DNA from: Casuarius casuarius
Lineage: Eukaryota > Chordata > Aves > Casuariiformes > Casuariidae
DNA: 64,000 bases
Reading direction: 5' to 3'
Assembly: GCA_003342895.1 (NCBI GenBank)
Contig: PTFA01000035.1
Coordinates: 4,822,801-4,886,800 of the forward strand
In this document: piece by piece, positions 1 to 12,620 of the stretch
Layout: each line of letters opens with the position of its first letter
Numbering within the stretch: position 1 is the first letter of the stretch
The notes under the pieces: model-generated
The model's database searches: none
Seen by the model: only the letters and a program-made list of their open reading frames with translations
What the model was told of the DNA's origin: nothing
Position numbers and translations under genes: made by a program

Positions 1-95
1 ACCTGCTGCTGCAGTTGCTCCTGCTGCTTTCGTGACTGTTGCTTCTGATGCTGCCAGTGGCACAGCGGTATCAGCAGGAAAGCTGCTGACGATGT
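1..95. other. CTG/GCT-rich edge segment, possible exon fragment
   Basis: This stretch is more G+C-rich than the DNA after it and is full of CTG/GCT triplets. On the plus strand the second frame stays open from the window edge to a stop near 115 and reads as an alanine/valine-rich peptide. On the minus strand one frame gives a glutamine-rich peptide. Both strands being open is what imperfect triplet repetition produces, so coding is not shown. No clear splice site brackets it, and I recognise no gene. It could equally be an imperfect CTG repeat. The window starts inside it. Confidence 0.2.
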
Positions 96-857
96 GTAGG
101 TTCAGTATTTAAAACATAGCCTTAGTTTTGGGCATCCTTTTCCAAGAGACAAATGTGCAATTTGCACAACAGAAAGCACAGAAATGGCAACCCCAGCAAG
201 ATCCCAAATCTAAGGCTAGGGTATGTTGTAAACTAAAGAGCAGCAAACTTGTTCTGACTGTGTAGTATGAAATGTTCAAGGTTAAATGAAACACAAAAAT
301 ACTACTACAATCCCACTGTAATTGTGTTACTGTCAAAATGGAAAAGAATAAAAATACAAATGAGAGGAAAAAAAGGCTAGGAGAAGTGCAGACACAATTA
401 CGGTACATAAATGTGCTTTTACAGTACAGGAGACAGCAACCATTCCAGTTTCATTTTACCTTTATTTACTAAGTAAAACTTCTATTTAAGTTACGAACTC
501 TATGCAGCTTTCCTAACCCCCTTTTTCAAATTTCTCTTAAAAATGCCTCAAGTCTGCACATAAATTGTACGTACTGCAGCAGCACTGTTAAAACATTTAA
601 AGCATCCCTATTGGCTCCTTAAAGTGTCAGTCCTTGGTTTTAAATAACAACTTTTCATTAGGAACATGAAGCAATTTCAATAAGTGAACAAATCAACCCC
701 CGTCTTTAGCCCTCCAAAACAAAGCTGTTTTTGGGAGAAAGGAAGGATTGCTGCATAATTCCAACTAGGTGCTTAAGGTATGAGATAACTATTTCCTAGG
801 TCGCAGAAGGCACTTGAGCTTTGCAAGGTAACTACTACCACACAGCCTACCCCTAAA
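96..857. other. Gene-free AT-rich stretch
   Basis: No coding, RNA or mobile-element signature was seen. The sequence is unique-looking and AT-rich, with short pyrimidine and adenine runs. A small open frame on the minus strand (109-408) has a cysteine- and leucine-rich translation without recognisable domains and is judged chance. Confidence 0.6.
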
Positions 858-1744
858 AAGAGATAAGGGGCAGGTAGTAGGTGTTATTTATCTTGACTTC
901 AGCAAGGCTTTCTACACAGGCTCCTATAACATCCTCACTGACAAACTGATGAAGTATGGGCTAGATAAATGGACAGTGAAGTGGACCAAAAAGCAGCTGA
1001 AGCGCTGAACTCATCAGTCCACCTAGATGCCAGTCACTAGTGGTGCCCTCCTCTGGGGCTGATGCTTTGGTCCAATACCTGTTTAAGATCTTCGCTAATG
1101 ATTTGGGCAATAGGGCAGAGTGCACCCTCAGCAAGTTTGCTGATGATACAAAACTGGGAAGAGTGGCTGATACACCAGCGGACACTGCTGCCATTCAGAA
1201 GGACCTCAATAAGCTGGAGAGACAGGCAGAGAGGAACCTCATGAATTTCAATAAAGCAAAGTGCAAAGTCCTACCCCTGGGGAGGAATAACCCCATGTAA
1301 CAGTACAGGCCAGGGCTGTCAGGCTGCAAAGCAGCCTTGCACAAAAGGACCTGTGGATCCTGGTGGACAAGCTGAACATGAGCCGTTCACGTGTCTTCGT
1401 AGCAAAGGAGGCAAACAGCCTCCTCAGCTGCATTAACCAGAGCGTGGCCAGCACGTTGAGGAAGGTGATCCTTCCCCTCTGCTCAGCACTACTGAGACAC
1501 ATCTGGAGTGTTGGGTCCAGCACTGGGCTCCCCATTACAAGAGAGAAAGGGACATACTAGGGAGAGTCCAGCAAAGGGCCACAAAGATGATTAAGGGACT
1601 GGAGCATCTCACATACGAGGAGAAGCTGAGAAAGCTGGAAATGTTCAGCCTGGAGAAGAGAAGGCTCAGGAGGATCCAGGGGGTGGACGATCTCTAGAGG
1701 TCCCTTCCAGTCTCCACTATTCTGTGATTTCTCTGATTCTGCGA
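858..1744 (+). mobile_element. CR1 LINE fragment, 5'-truncated and internally deleted
   Basis: This is a CR1-type non-LTR retrotransposon copy. The 5' border near 858 falls inside the reverse-transcriptase region, with a frame reading IYLDFSKAF at about 885. It continues through the FADD motif at 1136-1147 and the thumb region. It then jumps from the FSLEKRRL-like segment (about 1640-1670) almost directly to the CR1 3' untranslated tail (GAGGTCCCTTCCAG at about 1697-1710, then ATTCTGTG at 1719-1726 and a degenerate second unit). The jump implies an internal deletion of the last part of the open reading frame. 5' truncation and an 8-bp 3' tail repeat are typical of CR1 insertions. Borders are approximate to about 10 bases. 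Confidence 0.93.
880..1660 (+). pseudogene. CR1 reverse-transcriptase (ORF2) remnant
   Basis: This is the decayed coding part of the CR1 copy. Homologous peptide segments lie in different frames: a first segment from about 880 to 1010, a second at 1040-1300 and a third at 1363-1560. At least two frameshifts and several stops therefore separate them. The second segment carries the polymerase catalytic motif FADD (residues 33-36 of that frame, bases 1136-1147), followed by TKLGRVADTP and the KCKVLPLGRNNPM motif common to CR1 proteins. The third matches the LNMS...[18 protein letters not shown] segment. In an intact element this protein reverse-transcribes the CR1 RNA at the nicked target. This copy cannot make it. 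Confidence 0.88.
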
Positions 1745-4700
1745 GATCATCTAAACAGAGTCAGAATAGCAGCACAGCAGAATAGCAGGAATAAAGCAAG
1801 ACTCAGCCTTTGATGGTCTCAGCCATAACAGGCTCCTCTATTCTGCCTTGATGTTAAAAGCAAGAAAAAGTTAAAAGAGCTTGATAAATTTGGTAACTTT
1901 TTCCTGGCTTTCTGCATGGCAAACAAACTTTGCCCAGACCCTTTGGTAAAGTTTATTTCTTTTCATCACTAGCCTGTGTGCCTACTTCCTGCTCTTACCA
2001 GGAGTATCTCAAAGTCTCCATTCTTACTGCTTGCTCTGTCCTGCACTCTATGCCTCCTCCAGGAATGGATATTCAGTGACCCTCCTAAAGGATCTACTTG
2101 ACTTACTGCACAGTAAACAAGAGGCAAATAAGCAGCCTTACTCGCTGCTCCCTATCAAATGCCTTTTTTAAAAGAACATAATTTATATTAGCATGTACTA
2201 GGGGTGGACAGACAGCTCTCAGACTGTTCCTCAATCTGTAAGCAGCAGGCTGGCTGTTAGAGCAGCTTCTGGGACTTATCGGTAGGTCACGAGCTCTCTG
2301 CAGAACCTGAAAGCAAAGGCCATCAGAAGCATTCCAGCGATGCTGGAAAACTCTAACTGGGTTCAAGGATGGAAAAAGGTTCAGTCGGGCTCTTATTCCA
2401 CCTGAAGTATTTTTCCCCTTACTTCTTTTCAGATTGGAAATGCATGCAATTCCTATAAAACAGTTCCCCTTAAAATGCATACACTTTCAAAAACCTTGCA
2501 AATATAAGAAGAAACACAAACCAGATCATCTTTTGGCTAATTAATGGATCTATTGATGCGAAAGAACTGTATCTATTTCTCTTGGTGGGAGATCTGACTC
2601 AAAATAACTTGCAACAACTAAATACCTGCAGTAAATATTGCCTCTTCAGAAGCTTCTACTACTACAAGGGTTCACTTCCTCTTTGTTCTTTTCCATAGTA
2701 AAGCCTTGAAAGTACATCCAAAATACATATTCTTCTCTTCCATGACAGACACTACTTAGCACAGTGCTACATCAACAAACTTCTATGATTTCTAAAGGAC
2801 GTAACTCACTTTTTCCCCTTGCAATAGACATGGTCTTTAGTGTTAGGATGTGAGTAATCAGGAAGTCATATTGAGGTATGTGAAAGCAAATTGCTTTCCT
2901 GTAGGCCAAAACATTAAGATCTACTTAAATCCTTAACCCATTTATTTCAGGTATTACAATAAAGCAACTTGCATCCCAATAGAGACAGCTCAAGGGGCAA
3001 GCACCTAGTAGGTTTGGAATACAGATCACTTCTAGCTTAGTTACTAACAGCGGACTTAGAAACCAACAGTGGACTTGAAAACCACATGGATTTACAATAT
3101 TTTAATCAAAATCTCTGTTGTCAGATGATATTCGACACTATATTTGCTAATATACTGAAAGCAAACAGACATATCGTGATATCTGGCAATGTGTTAATTA
3201 AGCACTTAATGGAGAAGGATATTCCTGAAAACCAGGTAATAGATAACATCAATACCAAAAAGTTAAAAATTATCATCACATGATAAGCCCATGGTATGAA
3301 TTATTGATAATGTACAGCTCTGATTTATACAGACAGATTAAAGTCTGTCCCCAGTTTCCAGACTCTTCTGCCTCTCCCACTGAACATTTATTCACAACTT
3401 TGGATTTAATGTTTGAACTCTGAGTTTGTTCACCATTATAATCAAGTCAGATGGCTTAACTGATCAACCCATTCCCTCAGGCCTAATTCCATCTCCTATC
3501 TCTGTTCAAATTTGATTTTAGTATGTGATGAATAAAATAACTGAAGTTTTTACTCTAGACTTAGGATTCATCCTATATACACATTTCGCTTTTACATCAC
3601 TGAGAACACATCTAAGCTTAAAAAAGGAATACTAAAACAACAGATTATGAGAGATTATGAGAACAGATTATGAGAACTTGCAGAAGAGAAACAATTTTTC
3701 AAGTATGTTGACAAGACTCACTTCACTATTAGCACAAAAGAAAATAATTAACAGGAAACTGGCAGAGAAGAACATAGAGCTAAGCAGTCTGAGAAAATAA
3801 ATGTTGCAAAGCTCCTCAGCAATGTGTGACATGTGTATGTTCATTATTTAATAGCACGATTTCTTGGAAAGGCATCTAAGGAGAAAATAACTCATATGCC
3901 TTATTGAATTTGAAATAAGACCAGACTGTATTACAATTTAGTATCCTATATAAAATACGTGGAACTAGATATATCATTAATTCTGAAACTGAGCAAAAAG
4001 TGTGACCATGTAGTGATCCATCATATATTAAAATATCACAACATTTCCCTAAGGGGCACAAAATATTTACTATTTTAAAGAATGTGTGGGAAGACAAAGG
4101 GATTGCATGTCATTAAGACATGTTACTTCTTTTTATTTAAATTGGTCCCTTAACAGTAGAATGGATCCTTTCCAGTAAAATTAGACCACTATCTGGTCAC
4201 TCCATGCCAAAATAAAGAACTTGAGTTTACTATTTTTGTATTTTTGATGTAAGAAATAAGAAGGCAATTTTGTCACATCTTACAGAGAAGTGGATCTGAG
4301 GGGAAGCAAAATTGCATGAAATAGCAAACAGTTTTGTGGAAAAAAAACTTCAAAGAGACATTTTGAACAGTTTCACACAGCTCTGATGAATACCATAATG
4401 AAAGAAAATGAAGCCAGGCACTACAGAATTGAGTTATCAAAAATCCAGATGAAAGTATATATTGTCTTTTTGCTACTACTCTCTGAGGAAGTAGAGCATT
4501 CATTTACTAGAAGCATGGGTATTAGAGATCCTGCTACTGGGAGTCAGAAACCATTCAGAACAACACCAAAAAAGCATGTGTAAAACAGGCAAGACATCAG
4601 ACTGAGAAACAGCAGAAGGACCAGTGTAATGATGTATTTCAAAGCACATGGTTCAGTAGTAGTGAACAACTGTGTATATGAAACAAGATATTGTCTATAT

Positions 4701-4807
4701 CAAATTTGCAATTGCCTATCCTGGGTCTCTACAGAAAGGCTATGTTGGTTATGTGTTTTTTTTCAAACACGCTTTCTGAAAGAGAAAACACTGAGCCTGC
4801 CTGTACT
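1745..4807. other. Gene-free AT-rich stretch
   Basis: No gene was recognised. It contains an 11-bp direct repeat (CAGAATAGCAG at 1762-1772 and 1778-1788) just beyond the CR1 tail. It also has three copies of the decamer AGATTATGAG at 3642-3651, 3652-3661 and 3665-3674. A minus-strand frame at 2103-2480 (125 codons) has no recognisable domain. The rest is unique-looking AT-rich sequence. Confidence 0.55.
3642..3674. repeat. Short tandem repeat, 10-bp unit x3
   Basis: AGATTATGAG occurs three times. The first two copies are head-to-tail and the third follows after three extra bases. This looks like replication slippage in unique DNA. Confidence 0.85.
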
Positions 4808-4820
4808 CCCCCCCCCCCCC
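4808..4820. repeat. Poly-C run (13)
   Basis: An uninterrupted run of 13 C. Its exact length is prone to sequencing error. Confidence 0.9.
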
Positions 4821-7800
4821 ATATCAAAAGTAAGCTTAGAAAACATCTTCTAATAATATATTTTGAAGGGATTATTGGAAAAAATTTAAACACTACAGCT
4901 TATACTGTTAAGGCTGTAGTATTGTTAAGAAACACTTATTGTTAAATTTGAAATAAAACAAGCTGAAAGGTAGTACGACTTCAACTATGCCACTGCTTCT
5001 CTATAGGTAACGTTACTTGAACACACACTTTAATTTACTTTTTCTGTTTTGAAAATGTCTGCCTTTGTTCCTCTTTTCTTTGTCTCTGGCAACTTCTTAT
5101 TCAAGTATTTCTGTTAGACACATTTAACAGAACTCATTCTGCTAAATAACACCGTGCAAACCACTGTAAAATACATTATATGGTTTCCTACCCCATTGAT
5201 ATGTACATTTCAATAAATTTCTCACCTGGCTGGTGACATTACATCATATATTATTTTACGGTATCTGAACACTGTAAGGTGCAGGGAAATTAAGTGGCCC
5301 CTGGAAGTTTCTCATTATTCCCTATTTCCTTTTATTGTTTACTGACTGCAGTTAAACAAAGACACTGGTGCATTTCTATTCTTCTCCACTACAAGGCACA
5401 GTCAGCAATGAACTGTACCTTTTGTTTTATACACTAGGAGTGCGTACACGTTTTTGTTTTTCTCCTGTTTACTAAGCTTGGTCATGCAGTACTGATCTCC
5501 ATATTTTCAGAAACCAAGTTCATTCAGCAACCAAGGAGTCAGTCTGTATAACTGATTTTCTGTTATTAGCTTCTCTCTGATGATTCTAAACACCTCTTCA
5601 CTAACCCACCTGTATGTCTATTTTTGATACTCCATATGAAAAATGCAGACCAAAAGAATAGCAGGGTTACAAAACTTACAAAGTCTCAGAATTCAGATTA
5701 CAAAGTTACATTCTCATTTAAAAGGCTCTTAGCATAAATATTTTCCTGCTTCATGTCTGAATTACAGATGAACACTAATACTTGTTTCCACAGATACTTA
5801 ATGAAAGCTCCTTGTTTCTATCTATTCTTACATATGAACATGTTTATTAGGTTATAAGTCTGAATGCTTTGCTACTGTTTGCTAATGGACAATCAGTATA
5901 TACAGGATATTAAACACTTCTGCAATGTAATATAACAGTATTGTATTTGAAGTGATCAATGTATCTCATAAAGAGATGCAGCTTCTCCCTTCATTGAAAT
6001 CTCAGTAAATTTCTCGGCTTGATTTTCTGTCTCCTATGATAGTGAAGCCTTTTATTGCAATAATGTCATATAATTTCTTATCTTCAGGAGGAGGAATGAA
6101 AAGCCTGCTGATGCTGAGAAGTACAGGTAGACAGATAAATAGACATACAGATATATCTTTGGGATCAAGGGCTCTAAGGAGCATTTGTCTGAAGAGGTGC
6201 TTGTGTATGTGTGGTGCTTGTGCACTCTCCAAGAAACACATAAAATCTCTGTCATTACCCTACAGAAACTGTCAACTACCCTTTCAGTACAACAGTGCCA
6301 GTATTTACTTAGCTACCTGCTTCAGAAACTCAGTCTCTCTCAACATCTTTTCTGATAGCACTACTTTGCTGAAGATGACCACTGCAATCAGTGTCTGAGG
6401 GCAGAGCACAGCCAAGCAAACTTTTTTCACAGCAGCTGAGGACCACTGTTAGCAAAGACCTTCAAGTGGCTGGATTCAGGCTGAATATTCCTGATGAATG
6501 AAGTTACTAAGGTGCAATTGTCTTATTGACTATGTCTTAAGATGCTGAAAAAATTTCAAAGCCTACCTTACTTTTGCAGGCTGCAAATATCCTGTGAAGA
6601 CTGTTTATCTCTAAGGCTAGTATAATGGAAAACTATGGAGAAAGGTCCCTCATTCCCTCGGGCTGTGAGTGGGGAAAGTTATTTCTACTGGTACACAGTG
6701 TACTCCTGTGAGAAAGGCCAACAGCTTCAAGAGGCAGGATATGGCTTAATGAAATATATTTACACACACACCTATTGTCTTACCTTTGTATTATATGTAG
6801 GGATCTCTGGGGAAAGACAATGTTAAAGATGAAGCTTTGACATATACAGTACCTGACTAGAGCCCATGAGCATGTCCCTTCATAACTACCCTTGCCATCT
6901 GCCTATTTCTTCTTTCATAGCTAAGCACCCGTTTTTGATGGCTGTGCTCCAATTCTGGCTATGTCTGTCTGTTTACAAACTGAAACCTGCATGAGATAAA
7001 ACAGCCACACATGGGGAGCCCCCTCCAAGTTGTACTTCTCTTTAATCTATATACACTTCAACCCATGGAACTGCAAAGTCCTACATCACTTCAAAAAATG
7101 ACACTCTGGCAAGTGGTGAGGCAGCAAAAAGGCAGCTTTCCTAAGGAATAGCTTGTTAAATACTCATCAGTTTCTTTGAAAAACTTATGCTTCAGATTAC
7201 TGCTTTTGAGAAGAGAGCATCAGCTACAGAAACAAAAGTTAACTGTTTTGATGATTGCTGCTCTACTTTCCAGACTCCAAGCACTGCATAGTGGTGGGCC
7301 AAACCCCACTTGCGTTTCTTTCCCTTTTGTTAGTGCCAGTATAAAGCATAACTGACTCTTTCATGCACCAAAAAAGTCTCCATCTCACTTTAAGTGATAC
7401 TTTAAACACCACTAACCTGACAGGGAGGGGCCAAGAGCTATTCAGACTAAAGATAGTAACGTCAGAAAGAGTCTTCTACTCTCTGCTGCCAGCAAAACAC
7501 CTTGTGCTGTATATCCTACCATTCTGTTACTCAAGTGTTGTTTGATAAGCCATGACAGTTTCCACCCAAGCAAGGCTGACTCAAGAAGAGTTAACTTGAG
7601 CTAATAATGCAGAGAAACAACCCCATAGTGAAACCCAGATAGTAGAAAAATGCTCTCCAGTCAACAGGATTAAGCGTATAAATAACATCTCATTACAGGC
7701 TGTAACTCGGAATCTGTCCTTCCTCTTCTCTGTTCTAACATATTCTTACACAAGAACACGGCATTTTGGATCCTGCTCTAACACCTAAGTATCTTACACT

Positions 7801-8740
7801 ACATGTCTGCTCCTATCACCTGCAGTCAGTCATGTACTGTATTCTGCCAGTGCACCTATCATTTAATTTGAATTTCCTTTTTAATAGCCTCTCTATGCAA
7901 AAAGAGGAAATTACGCTATATTGAAAGAAAAACAAAAGCCTACTATAACATAAATAATTGTTTAATGAATGAAGAAGAAAGCATAACCAGCAATAACAGA
8001 AACAGCTCCAGGTAGGCTTACTTGGTACATGCAGAAGAAAACAAACCAGATTTTGTGAAGACTTACTATGCTTTCACTTCATTTAGCAGTGGAGAACCAT
8101 CCAGAATAAATGATAACAATAAAAAGCTGAGAAGGGAGTAAGCCAGCTCACCACTGAGTAAATAAAGCAAATAACTCCCTGATTTAATTTACTAAAAAAC
8201 ACAGGGAACTATAAATTCTAGATATGAAGCGCTGAGCCGAGGTAGGCTGTAGTCTCTTCCACCTGGGATTTCTATCTGCATTACAGTTTCAAGGTAAGTC
8301 CCCTGTCCATAATGTTTAATGCGGTCGCATTCCACTTCCTCATTTGAGTCGCAATGGTGTGGAGGAAAAGTGTTAGTTTTACAAACCCTACACTGCCTTA
8401 CAGAGGGAATAATAACTTTCTCCCATCAATGCCCAAGAGCTACATCTTGCATTTTCCAGGTCTAAAAACTGACCTGATCTTTTACTAAAACACTACCTTT
8501 ATTTTTTTTGGCACCATCTTTCTACAAATACTTATTTTCCAACAAAACCTCCGTATTCCTTTTATTAACTATGGTTATGGTAAAATTTGCCAGCTTTGTG
8601 TTAACAGATTTAAAACATTTTTATCTTAATTAGGACCTAAAAGCATATCCAAAAAGTGAAAAGTAAACCTACTTCTGTCCCAGACGCTTTGCCAAATGGC
8701 CCTGGACAACTGGACAGAGCATGAGTGCAGCAACTGGTTC

Positions 8741-8752
8741 AGAGAGAGAGAG
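8741..8752. repeat. (AG)6 microsatellite
   Basis: Six AG units within a purine-rich stretch. Confidence 0.85.
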
Positions 8753-9070
8753 ACCTCTTGAGCAGACCCTACTCAAAAGCAGAGAGGGAAGATAACGCTG
8801 TCTCACACAGCGGGACAGAAGGATGTTACAGGACAGAAGAGCATGTGTATGAGGACGAGTGAAGGAAAGAGAGAAAAAGCCAGGTATTCATAGCTGAGCT
8901 CAGATGCCATGATCTTGATGGGATGTTGACTAAAAACTCTGTTAGCAAAACAGTGGAGAGACTGAAGGGATAAAATGAAACAAATCCAGCTGTGGTGCCA
9001 CCAACATGCTGCAGTTATTTTCTGAATAAACCAAATACCGATAAAATGCTTTTCATGATCTTAGAACAGA

Positions 9071-9092
9071 AGAAAAAAGGGGGCTTTTTTCT
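9071..9092. repeat. Inverted repeat, 9-bp stem with GGGG loop
   Basis: AGAAAAAAG and CTTTTTTCT flank four G. The pairing is perfect but almost all A/T, so it may just be an A-run meeting a T-run. Confidence 0.6.
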
Positions 9093-12000
9093 GACAGCAG
9101 TGATAGGTAAGTTCAGAAATGGACTGTTTGTGAACACCATTCCTTTTGTATCTACCTTGGCTTTCAGTAATATTCCACAGCTTTAGACCTGTCTTTCCCT
9201 CTGCCCAGTACTTTCCTACACATGCAGCAGGCAGTCTTCAATGGGCATGGGCTCTTGACTTCATTACAAGCCAGTGATTTATCTCATGATAGGTACAGGT
9301 ATAACCTGAGTAAAGGTTGACTCCTGGGATAATGCTAGACACACCAGGCTACCGTATTTTCCCATCTGCTTTATTCCAGGTGCCTTTTGCTGACATAGGA
9401 CATGGCTGGTTCTGTTAGCACAGACTCCTCCTGCCAGCGAAGGAAATGGAAGCAACACTAGGCCAAAAAGGAAAGGACAACGTGAGGATGACAGAAGAGA
9501 TGAAAAGCATATACTTCACCGCATTGCCCTGCATAAACATGATATGGAGTCTTATGATCTCACCATAGCACAGACTCTTGGAGGTGAATGCAACGGATGG
9601 GCAGACAAACCCACATTTCCAACAAACAACATGACTGACAGAGTGGGGGAGGCAGCATTTTCATCTCTTGGTTAAAAGCAGAGTGGAAAGCTTTTAGATT
9701 AATACTTTGAAGGATAAAACTCAGAAGACAAACATCATACATAATACACTATCTGAACAAGGCAAATTATACAGACAAAAAGCACATCAAAAGCTATTAC
9801 AATAAAAAAAAGAAATCATTCTTTTTATGTTCCGAGAGTTTCAAAGACATTGAAAGCTCCAATAAAGCAAAAATCCAGGCTCCTATACACAATTGCAGCA
9901 CAGTATTTATTTTCTAAATCTGAAGAAGTGAGTTGTATTCAGTGTTACTCTGCTGGTGATAAATTAAGGTTAGAAAGATAATAAAAGTAATTTTTCATGT
10001 TGGAGTGGCAGCACCAGTTATATTTAAGGCCAGAGAGACTTAAAAGAACACATTACATGGAGAACAGTTTTGTTGTGAATGCTGACTGCTGAGGAGACAA
10101 ACTTACAGGCCTTGGTACCTATTATGTTGTAAAATTTATCCTGAGAGGGTAAAGATTCCTATCTAAAACCTACATTTTAGCCTCTGATCCAGCAAAGCAT
10201 TTTATACAAGTTTCACTTCATGTATGCAAGCAATCCCATAGATGCCTTTTATTTGCAAAGAGGATGCAAATAGTAACAGATTTCCTTTCTTTGAAAATAC
10301 ATTCTTTCGAACCTTTAAATGAAACAAAATAATGTTCTATCCCTCTACATAAAGTAATCCTGACACAATTTCCAAGTATATACAAGTACGATTTCCTGTT
10401 ATTCCTTTTCTGGTACCTAAAGTCAAACCATTAAGTCTCCCTGGTACAACAGATAAACCTATTTAAAAAATTAAAGTTTGGAATCTTAGATCTTATGCAT
10501 TATACAGCACAAATAATAGGCCTAAAAATAATTCAGTTTTCCAAACAAACTAAAAGAATCAAATACACTTACAGAGAAATCTTCAGATACATAAATCAGT
10601 AGTTTGTTTTCTTGAAATGATCAGAAGAATGAAATGAACAAGAAATGAGTAGGCTGTTTAGAGAACTTTGTTAATAAATGAAGCTGTATTTTCTTATTTA
10701 CATTCTCTGGTTAATAACAAAATATTAACTTTTATTCTGTAAATTTCTAATAGTATAAATACAGTTAAATGATTCTTTAAAAAAAGTAAAATGAAGATAC
10801 CTTGTTCATAAACATAAAAATTGAAAATTCCTTCTTAAGTAGTTAAGCTACAATTACTTCTGAATTTTTCTTTCCCCTAAATGTCTACGAAAAACATAGA
10901 CCTAAAGTACTGCTAAAAGAATAATACATCCAATGGTTTCCTAAGCAAAACTCTGTATAGCGAAAGGTTTTCAGAAGATAAAAATAACTGAATGTTGTTA
11001 CATATATAATATAAATACTTTAGTTCATCGGTAATTCAGCTTCTCAAATCTTCCCATCAACGTCTAGAACCAAACAAACCAAGTTTAATCAGTTTATTTG
11101 ACCTCTCTCATACACCTTGATGAAGGAAGAGCGAGCCTTGCTAATGTATAGATTCCCCATTTAATTCATAAAAGACAGTACTCATCACTTAGGACTATTT
11201 CCTGACTTTTCCGACTTAACTGAACTTGAATTACTACTGTTGTAAAAAGAAAATTTTGCCACCCAAGGTGGTGACAAATTACTTCCCCATCTGACAGCTC
11301 TTTGTCAGAGCACAAACCATTCTGTATACATGCAATAGAGTAAACAGCACTGCCAACACCTCTGAACTTAAAACTATGGGAGTTCTGCTTTAGATAGGGA
11401 GTTTTTATTCCAAGAATCCTATTACTGCTATATGCTTTCAGAGAACAGCAAATACAGGTAAGTAATTATATCTCTTCTGGACATGCACAAACACACATAA
11501 ATTACACACTGTCCGCAATTATTTGAAAATACAACTATATGTGATCTGGGATGACAGATGAATGATAGCATAGATTACAAATGTAATGCGCATATCTCAG
11601 GACAAATAAAAGATCATCAGCAAAACTAGTGATGCAGGCAAGTTTTGAAGATCTGAGTATAATCCTAGCATATAAATACAGTAACTCAATTCACTGCATG
11701 CTGGTATATCATTTGATAAAACCATTCTGAAAGTCCTTTTCTTATTATTACATATTTATATGTGCAGAGCACAAAACCACACTGTCTTTTTTCCATCTTT
11801 ACCGCCTTCACATTGCTGTAGACATCCTCACTGTAACTTCCCTTATAAGACGATGGATTTTTACAGACCAGCTCAGAGACATCCTGAAACTGTTAGATTA
11901 GCTACAATGTCAAAAAATGACCTTAAATTGTATTCTCACTGTGTATTACTTAGGTATTTTATTAAGCTTCACAACGGTGAAATGAGTATATGCATATCAA

Positions 12001-12603
12001 GAATGCCTGATAACCAAAAAATAAATGTGTAAAAAGAAACTTATACTTCGTATTGAAATCCTCACAGAAAGATTAACACTGTTACTTCAGTATTAAGTCA
12101 CAAAACAACCTTTCTGCTCTTTTTTTGGTGGGATTTCATTTTCCTTTGGTGTAGACAAGATAATACCTACATTTCAGATTCTTTTTGTTTTTTTGGTGCT
12201 TCATGTCAGAGTTGGAGTTACGAAACCTTTCAGGTAGCAACGCAAGCCAATTATTAACTACTACCAGAAGTTACCAAAGATGTGAAGTTCTTGGGTAGTG
12301 TGGAATTCATAAACTTTTTAGGTGTCCTGAAAGGCTGATCTGAGCAATCTCTTTGAGCTTTATTGTTCTAATAAATCATTTATAGGAGCAGAGGTTTTTA
12401 CAAAATCCTATAAAAAAACCTCCATAAAAGGATTCAATACAATGTGCTGTACTGTTAGCAATGCTCTTCAAGCTTATTGTACATATAGATTATAAAGTTT
12501 CTAGAAGCCTGCAACCATGCACTCCTCCTTGCTCTTTTATGAGTAGTATCAAAAAATGAGAAAGATTACTGAGTAGTTAAGACTGTGAATTAATTTTATG
12601 ACT

Positions 12604-12620
12604 CCCCCTCCCCCCCCCCC
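12604..12620. repeat. Poly-C run with one T (C5 T C11)
   Basis: A pyrimidine run followed by ACAG. It superficially resembles a 3' splice site, but no open frame with recognisable protein follows. Confidence 0.85.

Larger units (their letters stand above)
4821..12603. other. Gene-free AT-rich stretch
   Basis: No exon, RNA gene or mobile element was recognised. Small features inside are an (AG)6 run at 8741-8752 and a perfect 9-bp hairpin with a GGGG loop at 9071-9092. The slightly less AT-rich 8690-8900 is purine-rich on the plus strand. Open frames such as 6036-6398 (120 codons, plus strand) overlap frames on the opposite strand and show no domain. About 10240-11100 is especially AT-rich. 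Confidence 0.55.

Noticed and set aside
2103..2480. 125-codon minus-strand frame after the CR1 copy
   Set aside because: The translation does not resemble CR1 or any family I know, and there is no promoter or splice context.
6036..6398. 120-codon open frame, plus strand
   Set aside because: It overlaps two frames on the opposite strand. The composition is unremarkable and no family is recognised.
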